Shown here one piece after another: positions 53,171 to 62,600 of a stretch of DNA of 64,000 bases. Below the pieces are notes generated by a model. That model saw only the letters and a list, made by a program, of their open reading frames with translations, had not been told where the DNA came from and made no database searches. Each line of letters starts with the position of its first letter. The stretch's first letter is position 1. The translations under genes and the position numbers were made by a program. Source of the DNA: CAUZJF01 sp965248605 (GTDB taxonomy: Bacteria; Chloroflexota; Dehalococcoidia; Lucifugimonadales; CAUZJF01); contig CBDFJV010000007.1 in the NCBI GenBank assembly GCA_965248605.1, positions 868,001-932,000 of the forward strand. The letters are read 5' to 3'.

Positions 53171-53346
53171 CGCCAGTGCCTCGGAAGGCGCATCCCCGAC
53201 GAGGCGACGCTGCGTCGGGAGGTAGAGGCCCTCGAGCGCCAGCGCAATGACACCCATGCCACCATCGCGTGGCGTTTTACCGCTGCAGCTGCACGGACCA
53301 CTTTGCGCCACCTGTATCCTACCCCGCAAAATCATCTGGACTAACT

Positions 53347-53478
53347 ACTAGTGGTCCAACATCCTAGTATTGAAGGGTTCTGAGGTTACGGCTTGGTAGG
53401 GGCGGGTTTGAAACCCGCCCTGTCGTCGTAGCACGCCAATCTCGGCTACCCCTCATTTCAAAGATTTCGGTCTACTAG
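53347..53478. mobile_element. 131-bp MITE, copy B
   Basis: Identical to copy A (33055-33186) in opposite orientation, bounded by ACTAG on both sides. It starts two bases after the IS630 stop codon, so its ends may be those recognised by an IS630 transposase. The centre holds the 10-bp-arm hairpin. Confidence 0.88.
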
Positions 53479-53609
53479 CTATTTATGGGCTTAAATGCGT
53501 TGTACGTTTGGCAGATAATGGTGTAGCCTTGAGTTGTATTCCGCACATGGTTTGAAGTCAGCTCGGAGGCACACGCCGCGCACGAATCTAAGGGGGTGGC
53601 GCGTCTTCT

Positions 53610-56600
53610 ATGCGTTCTAGCTCCCGGCTCCTAAGACTGTCCCTGGCGGCGGCGATCACTCTTTTGATCATGGTCTCCTGGTTCATTGGTCGATCAACCA
53701 CGTCTGCGCAGAGTGACACCGCCCCGGAACAGCCGTCCGGGCTGTCCACCGAGGCCGGCGACACCCAGGTGAGGTTGAGCTGGGAGGACCCCGACGATTC
53801 GACGATAGACAAGTACGAGTTATGGCAGATTGCCGAAAGCGCAACGCTCACTGCCGCCAACAATGAGTTCGGCTATTCCGTGGCGGTGGCTGGCGACATC
53901 GCTGTGATCGGCATGCCCGATGATGACGAAAGCGGCCTTGATTCCGGAGCGGCCCTCGTATTCAGCAGGGTTGACGGTGTGTGGACCCAGAAGTACCGGC
54001 TCAGGACCGGCGATGATGCCGGTGTTGTTAAGGATGATGGGTTCGGAAGCTCTATAGCCTTCGACGGTGAGACCATAGTCGTTGGCGCGCCTTTCGACGA
54101 CAGCAAAAAAGGCGCTGCGTACCTTTTCGTCAAACCTGGCGACGGATGGGACAACCCGAACGGCACTGACCCGGTCGATCTGACTGACCCAGCCAAGCTT
54201 ACCGCTCCCAACGCCGCGGTGGAGGACGAGTTCGGCTATTCCGTAGCGATGGACGGTAACACCGTTGTGGTCGGGGCGTACTCGGATGACAGCACGGACA
54301 CCGACGGCAATACCGTCGCCAATTCCGGTTCGGCCTACGTATTTACCAAGCCCGGCAACGCCTGGGTCTCCACCAGCACTGCGGCCACGTTGACCGCCTC
54401 CGACGCCGCGGCGGGCGACGAATTCGGCAGCTCCGTAGCGGTTGACGGCAACACCATCGTGGTTGGGGCGAGCGGTGATGACGGTGATGCTCTTGAATTT
54501 ACGGGTTCGGCTTTCGTGTTCGTCAAGCCCAACGGCGGCTGGGTCTCGACCAGCACTGCGGCGAAGCTGATCGCCTACACCCGCGGGAATCAAGACTACT
54601 TCGGCCGTTCCGTAGCAATAGACGGTGACACCATCGTGGTTGGGGCCGACGGGCAAGAAAGTAATAAGGGTTCGGCTTTCGTATTCGCCGAACCCAGCGG
54701 CGGCTGGGTCAACAATACCGAGACGGCCAAGCTCACCGCCTCCGTCCGATCCGGCGGCCACAGGTTCGGGTTTTCCGTGGCGCTGGACGGCGACACTGTC
54801 GTAGTTGGGGCCTACGGGGAGGCCAGCTCGAGGGGTTCGGCATACGCCTTCACCATGCCTGGCACCGGCTGGGCCACCGGTACTGAGACGGCCCAGCTCA
54901 CCGCCTCCGACGCCGCGGATAACGATAGGTTCGGCTCTTCCGTCGCAATAGACGGTGACACCGTCGTGGTTGGGGCGCAAAACAACGATACGGCCTACGT
55001 GTTCGACATCGATGATTGGGCCGACATCGCCGGTAGTAACGCGGCGACCACTTCCCACATCGTGACCGGTCTGACCAACGACATCGACCACACCTTCCGG
55101 GTGCGCGCGGTGGACGGCACCGAAGCCAGCGATCCGTCCGACTCTGTGGCAGGAACCCCGAAGGCAGCTTCCTACGCTCCGGTCAAACTCTTAAACTTTT
55201 CCGCCGCGCAGACTGGCGACGGTGAGGTGGAGATGACGTGGGACGCGCACCGCTACCCGCTGACCGTCAGTGGTTATGAGTACAACCAGGACGGTGGCGA
55301 TTGGAACGCCATCACGGGGAGCGATTCCAGCACCCATTCCCATACCGTCACTGGCCTGACCAAGGGCACCACGTACACCTTCGCTGTACGCGCCGTCAAC
55401 GGCGCCGGTTCAACTGAGTCCGACTCCAGGTCCGTAACAATAATCGGACAGCCGGCGGCGCCCGACTCATTCACCGCCGTCGCGGGCGACGAACAGGTGT
55501 GGCTTGGCTGGAGAAGCCCCGCGGATTTCACCATATCCGGGTACGAGTATCGGCAGAAGGAGGGCACCGGCGACTTCGACGTTTGGCAGAAAATCCCCGG
55601 GAGCAGATCCGGGACCACCTTCCATATCGTGACCGGCCTGAGCAACGACACGTCCTACACATTCCAGGTCCGCGCCGCGAACGCTGCCGGGGAGAGCGAT
55701 GCGTCCCGCGAGCAGCCCGCGACGCCGGGGGCGGCGTCTCCGGCCCCGGGCGTACCCGAAGGCTTTGCTGCCAGACAGACCGGCGTCGGCCACGTGGAGT
55801 TGACGTGGGTGGCGAGTTCCAACCCGTTGAACGTCAACGGTTACGAGTTCAGACAGGACAACGGCTCTTGGACTACCATCTCCGGGAGCGATTCCCGCAC
55901 CGTCTCCCACTCCGTCACTGGCCTGACCCAGGGCGTCACTTACACCTTCCGGGTCCGCGCCAAGAACAGCGCCGGCAATGGCGCCTCCTCTGGCGCCGAG
56001 TCCGTGATTGTCGTCGCCGAACCGGCAGCGCCGACCGATCTCGCCGCCGAAGCGGGCGACACCCAGGTGGGGCTGACCTGGAAGGACCCCGGCAATGCGT
56101 CCATAGCCAAGTATCAGATCTTCCAGTTCCCTGAGGGCGTCACCAAGCTGATCTCAAACGACCGCGATGACGATGACGAGTTCGGTTGGTCGGTCGCCGT
56201 GGACGGTGACACCCTGGTGATTGGGGCCATAGGGGCCGACGAACCCAACAATACCGGTGCGGCCTACGTATTCACCAGGGTTGCCGGCGGCTGGACCCAG
56301 GTGGGCAAGCTCACCGCTGCAGTTCGCGGGAATGATGCCGGCTTCGGGCATGGTGTCGCCGTGCACGGCGACACCATAGTCGTTGGAGCGTACGAGGAGA
56401 ACCACTCAGCGACAACGACTGACGCCGGTGCGGCGTACGTCTTCACCAGGCCCGCCGCCGGCTGGGCCACCAGCACTTCGACCGCCAAGCTCACCGCCTC
56501 CGACGCCGTGGCCAACGACGAGTTTGGAAGTTCCGTGGCTGTACACGAAGACACGATCGTGGTGGGGGCGCCCGAGCAAACCACCCCAGCGAACGGGGCC

Positions 56601-59600
56601 GCATACATCTTCACCAAGCCCGCCAATGGCTGGGCTGACGGTACTGAGACGGCCAAGCTGGCAGGTCAGTCGAATGGCGACCGGTTCGGCCGTTCCGTAG
56701 CCGTGCATGGCGACACAGTCGTCGTGGGAGCGCACGAGGAGGGCGCCAACAACCAAGGAGAGGCTTATGTGTTCACCAAGTCCGCCGCCACCGGCGTCTG
56801 GGACGACTGGGATAAGAAGAAAGCAAACGACGCAACTGCCAGGCTGACCGCCTCCGACCGCGCCAGTGGCGACCGGTTCGGCCGGGCCGTAGCCATGGAC
56901 GGAGACACGATCGTAATTGGTGCGCCCTACCACGACTACGACGACCCCGATGACAACACCAACGATGTCAGCGACTCCGGTGCAGCGTACGTCTTCATCA
57001 AGACCGCCAGCAGCGGTTGGGTCTCCACCAGCACTGCGGCGAAGCTTACCGCCTCCGACGGAGCCGAGAACGACCAGTTCGGGTATTCCGTCGCGGTGGA
57101 CGGCAACACCGTCGTGGTTGGTGCGGACCTAACCAACCACATCGACGGCGACGGCAATACCGTCAACGATTCCGGTTCGGCCTACGTCTTCACCGAGCCT
57201 CAAGGCGGCTGGACCGATACGGAAGGTACGGACCCGCTCACGGCCTACGATCGCCATCAGAACGACCGGTTCGGCAACTTCGTGGCGGTCGACGGCGACA
57301 CCGTGTTGGTTGGTGCGGTCGGGGACAACAGCGCTAAGGGTTCGGCCTACGTGTTCGGCACCGGTGAGTGGGCCGACATCCCCGGCAGCGGAGCGGGGAC
57401 CATCTCTCACATCGCCAGGGGTCTGCGCAACAACGTCAAGCACACCTTCCGGGTCCGCGCGGTGAACGCGGCGGGAGCGGGCGACGCGTCTGAAGCGGAC
57501 GCGAAGGCGGTGGCGGCGACGTTCGGCCCCTCCCAACCCGCAAACCTCACCGTCACTCAGACCGGCGTCGGCCAGGTGCGCTTGGCGTGGACCGCGAGCA
57601 CTGAACCGCTGACCGTCAGGCGTTATCAGTACAAACAGAACGATGGTAGCGGCTTCGGTAATTGGATCATCATCGAAGGAAGCGATTCCAGCACCGCCTC
57701 CCACACGATCACCGGTCTGATCGCCGGGATCGAATACTCCTTCACCGTCGGCACCGTCAACGGTGGCGGTCAAAACGCCTCGGACGTCGAGTCCGTAACT
57801 CTAGAAGCCCAGGCCGCGGCGCCCAGCAATTTGGACGCGGACGTGGGCGACGAGCAGGTGAAGCTGATTTGGGACGATCCCGGTGATTCGACCATAGACA
57901 AGTACCAGCACTTCCAGATCGACCCGAGCAAGCTGACCGCCGGCGACGGCCTCCGGGGCGACCTATTCGGATATTCGGTGGCGGTGGACGGCAACACCGC
58001 GGTGATCGGGGCGTACCAAAACGACCACACCGACGACGACGGCAACACCATCGGCAATGCCGGTTCGGCCTACGTCTTTACCAAGGTCTCCGGCGTGTGG
58101 CGCCAGCTAGCCAAGCTCACCGCTTCCGACGGGGACACATCCGACGAGTTCGGGTATTCGGTCGCTGTGGACGGCGACACCATCGTGGTGGGGGCGCACC
58201 TGGACGACCACACTGACGGCGACGGCGACACCGATGACGACGAAGGCGCGGCCTATGTCTTCACCAAGCCTGCAAACGGCTGGGCCGACATGACTCAGAC
58301 GGCCAAGCTCACCGCCTTCGGTGCCGCTGCGGGCGACGAGTTCGGAATCTCCGTCGCTGTCGACGGCGACACCATCCTGGTGGGAGCTCACCAAAACGAC
58401 AGCAACAAAGGTGCGGCCTACGTCTTCACCAAGTTCGGCGGCGTCTGGGGCAACGCTCCGGTCTCAGGAGACCACAGAGTAGAGACCGCCAAGCTCATCG
58501 CCGCCGACGGCGCGGCGAACGACGAGTTCGGAATCTCCGTCGCGTTAGACGGCGACACCGCCGTGATCGGGGCGTACCACGACGACCACACCGACGACGG
58601 TAACACCATCGGCAATGCCGGTTCAGCCTACGTCTTTACCAGGGTCTCCGGCGTGTGGAGCCAGAAGGCGAAGCTCATAGCCTCGGACGGCGCGGCGAAC
58701 GACGAGTTCGGAATCTCCGTCGCGGTAAACGGCGACACGGTGGTGGTTGGGGCACGTCAGGACGACACCAGCGACGGTGCCGCTTACCTATTCACCGAGG
58801 TCTCCGGCGTGTGGAAGCATGTAGCCAAGCTCACTGCCGATGATGGCGTGGCGAACGACGAGTTCGGAATCTCCGTGGCCGTGGACGGCGACACCATCCT
58901 GGTGGGGGCGTACCAGGACGACGACAACGGCGATCTATCTGGCTCGGCCTACGTCTTCACCCGGGACTCCGCCGGTGGGTGGCGCCAGAGGGACAAGCTC
59001 ACCGCCTCGGACGGCGCGGCGAGCGACCGCTATGGGTATTCCGTCGGGGTCAGCGACGACACCGTCGTGGTTGGTGCGTATTCGGATGATAGTAACGAAG
59101 CCAATACCGGTGCGGCTTACTTTTTGCGCATTCCGGGTTGGACCGACATCCCCGATAGCGCCGCGACGACCACCTCTCACATCGTCACCGGCCTGAGCAA
59201 CTACGTGGAGCACACCTTCCAGGTGCGCGGTGTGAACGCCGCAGGCGGGGGCTTGGCCTCGGACCGCGCCGGTGGTACGCCCACGTTTGCGATACCGGAC
59301 CTGCCGGAAGGGCTGACCGCGGACGCGGGCGATGCCGTGGTGGATCTGACTTGGGTTGACCCCGAAGATTCGACGATAGAGAAGTACCAACTGCTCCAGA
59401 TTATTCAGGGCGGCAAGCTGACCACCGCCTCCACCGACGACCCAGTGGTGCGGGGCGACGGTTTCGGAATCTCCGTCGCGGTGGACGGCAACACCGCGGT
59501 GGTCGGGGCCTACAGGGACGACGACGATGGCGCCAATTCCGGTTCCGCCCACGTCTTCACTAGGAGCTCGTCTACCGATCCGTGGAGCTGGGCGGCCAAG

Positions 59601-62600
59601 CTCACCGCCGATGACGCCGCTGCGAACGACGAGTTCGGAATCTCCGTGGCGGTGCACGGCGACACCATCGTCGTGGGAGCGCACCAAGTCGACGACGCCA
59701 CCAACGGTGACAATTCGGGTTCCGCCTACGTCTTCACCAAGGTCTCCGGTATCTGGGGCCAGAAGGCCAAACTCACCGCTTCCGACGCAACAGCGGACGA
59801 CGCGTTCGGAATCTCCGTGGCGGTGCACGACGAAACCGTGGTCGTAGGAGCGCACCTGGAAAACGCCAATGACGACGACGTAGACCTCACTGACGACGTT
59901 ACTGACTCCGGCGCCGCCTACGTCTTCACCAAGCCCGGGAGCGGCGGCTGGGCCGATGCCACCGAGACCGCCAAGCTCACCGCCTCCGACGGCGCGGTAG
60001 ACGACGAGTTCGGCATCTCCATGGCTGTGCACGGCGAAACCGTGGTCGTAGGAGCGCACCAAGACGACGACGCCACCAACGGCGACAATTCCGGCTCGGC
60101 CTACGTCTTTGACGAGCCCTCCGGCGGCTGGGCCGACGCCACCGAGACCGCCAAGCTCACCGCTCTCGACGCCGCGGAGAACGACGCGTTCGGAATCTCC
60201 GTGGCTGTGCACGGTGACACCGTCGTGGTCGGGGCGCACAAGTACGACGTCGATGACAACGGCACCAGTATACCCAACGCCGGTGCGGCCTACGTCTTCA
60301 CCAAGCCCGAAACCGACGCCAACGACGACGACTCGGAAGACTGGAAAGACTGGGGCTCCCTGGATGACGGAGGCAAGGCCGGATTGACCGCCAAGCTCAT
60401 CGCCTCCGACGCTGCGAGAGGAGACGAGTTCGGGATTTCCGTGGCCGTGGACGATGACGAGGAGACCATCGTGGTTGGGGCATACCTGGACGACGACACT
60501 GGCGACAATTCCGGCTCGGCCTACGTCTTCACCCAGGATGCTAACTCCGGCAAGTGGAGCCATACGGCCAAGCTTACCGGCCCCTCCCGCGGACGGGACA
60601 ACTGGGTGGGGCATTCCGTTGCGGTGGTAGGCAATACCGTCATCGCCGGAGCGGACAAGTCCAACATCAGCGGGCCCGATTCAGGCGCCGTCTACCTGTG
60701 GACAGTCCCGGGTTGGACCGACATTGCCAATAGCGACGCGACGACCACCTCCCACACTGTCACCGATCTGACCAACCGGGTCGAGTACAGCCTTCAGGTC
60801 CGCGCGGTGGACAAGGTGGAAGGGGCCGGCGCCAGCCCGCCCTCGGACGTCAGGGCCACACCGCTAAAGCCGAGGCCAGCAAAGCCAACGGGGCTCTCCG
60901 CTGCGCCCGGCGATACCCAGGTGAAGCTGAGCTGGAACGATCCCGTCGAGGGCTCGCCGCCCATCAACAACTACGAGCTATGGCAGCATGCCGAGCGCCC
61001 TATGCTGACCGACGACGACCGGGCGGCGAACGACGAGTTCGGGTATGCCGTAGCGATTGACGGCGACACCGCCGTGGTCGGAATGCCCGGAGAGGACAAC
61101 CCCGATAATTCCGGCGCCGCCTTCGTGTTCACCAGAGACTCATCCGGCACGTGGAGCCAGGTGGCCAAGCTCAGAGCCAGCGATCCGAATGCTCAGGATA
61201 GAATCGGACTATCTGTGGCGGTGCATGAAGACACTTCGAATGGCGACACGATAGTGGTTGGCGCTCCCCACCACTCGAGCAGTAAAGGTGCGGTGTACGT
61301 ATTCACCGAACCCAGCGGCGGCTGGGCCTCCACCAGCACTGCGGCGAAGCTCACCGCCTCCGACCGCGCGGATGACGACGAGTTCGGAATTTCGGTAGCG
61401 GTGGACGGTGACACCGTCGCGGTCGGGGCCCACAACAATAATGCAGCCTACGTCTTCACCAAGCCTACCGACGGCTGGACCTCCACAACTACTGCGGCCA
61501 AGCTCAGCGGGAGCGACAGCTTCGGCAGGTCGGTAGCAGTCGACGCCGGCACCATCGTGGTTGGGGCCAGCGGAGACAGTGACGACGACCAGGGTTCGGC
61601 TTTCGTGTTCACCAAGCCCGCCACAGGTTGGGCCGATAGCACCAGTGCTGGGGCGGCCAAGCTCACCGCCTACTCCCGCAATAACAACGACAGATTCGGG
61701 CGTTCAGTAGCCATCGACGGTGACACCATCGTGGTGGGGGCGCACCAACCCACCTACCAGGACGGCGGTGAGACAATCAAGCAGCCCGGTGCGGCGTACG
61801 TGTTCACCAAGCCCGATACCGGCTGGGCCAACAGCCCAGGGACTGAGACGGCCAAGCTCACCGCCTCCGACCGTACGGACGGCGACCAGTTCGGATTCTC
61901 CGTCGCGGTGGACGGTGACACCATTGTTATTGGGGCGGACGCCCTGAACGAAACCAACAGGTCAGGGTCGGCTTACGTTTTCACCAAGCCTGCCGCCGGC
62001 TGGGCCGACAGTACCGAGGCGGCCAAACTCACCGGGTCTGGCACCGGTAATGGCGACAGGTTCGGGCTTTCCGTTTCGGTAGACGGCCTCACCGCCATGG
62101 TCGGGTCGAACGGGCAAGGCAGCAACAGTCAGGGGGCCGCCTACCTTTACGACATCGCGGTGTGGGCCGACATCGCTGGGAGCACGGGAGAGACCAGGTC
62201 CCACTTTGCGACCGGCCTGACCAACGGCTTGGAGCATACCTTCGCCGTCCGCGCGGTGAACGACGGCGGCGCAAGCGTCCGGTCTGATCAGGTGTCAGAG
62301 ACCCCGGCGGCCGCGCCCTCGCCCCCCCTGAAGCCCAGGAACTTCTCCGCCGTGCAGACCGGCGCAGGCGAGGTGCGTTTGGAGTGGGAGCGGAGCGTCC
62401 AGCCCCTGGCCGTCACCGGTTATGAGTACACGAGTGACGGCGGTTCCAATTGGAACAACATCTCCGGGAGCGATTCCGGCACCGTCTCGTACACCGTCTC
62501 CGGTCTGATGGTGGGCACACGTACGTTTGCCGTCCGCGCCACCAACAGCGCCGGAGAAGGCGTTTCTTCCGACCCTTGGTCGGTAACGATAGCTGCAGCG

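Larger units (their letters stand above)
51230..53344 (+). pseudogene. IS630-family transposase, 5'-truncated, with A7 slippery site and split by IS256
   Basis: Pieces: ETVRQVLKK up to a run of seven A (51260-51266), then in the -1 frame NELKPWQREEWCIPTV, PTVCFDETSTQL, VLDNLNTHRPAS and HYTPKHGSWLNMAEIELSV; after the IS256 element, CLGRRIPDEATLRREVEALE to RTTLRHLYPTPQNHLD and TAA at 53344. The three IS630 DDE motifs are present. The N-terminal HTH region is missing. The A7 run could be a programmed -1 frameshift site or a simple mutation. The frame joins exactly across the IS256 target duplication. Confidence 0.85.

Noticed and set aside
53820..55091. Long minus-strand open frame with VGPNHDGVTVYCYG-like repeats (also 56406-56933, 57129-57773 and 58935-60614)
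   Set aside because: These are antisense shadows of the repetitive plus-strand FN3/FG-GAP gene, which is open over the full 10.4 kb. Their apparent repeats mirror the FG-GAP repeats.
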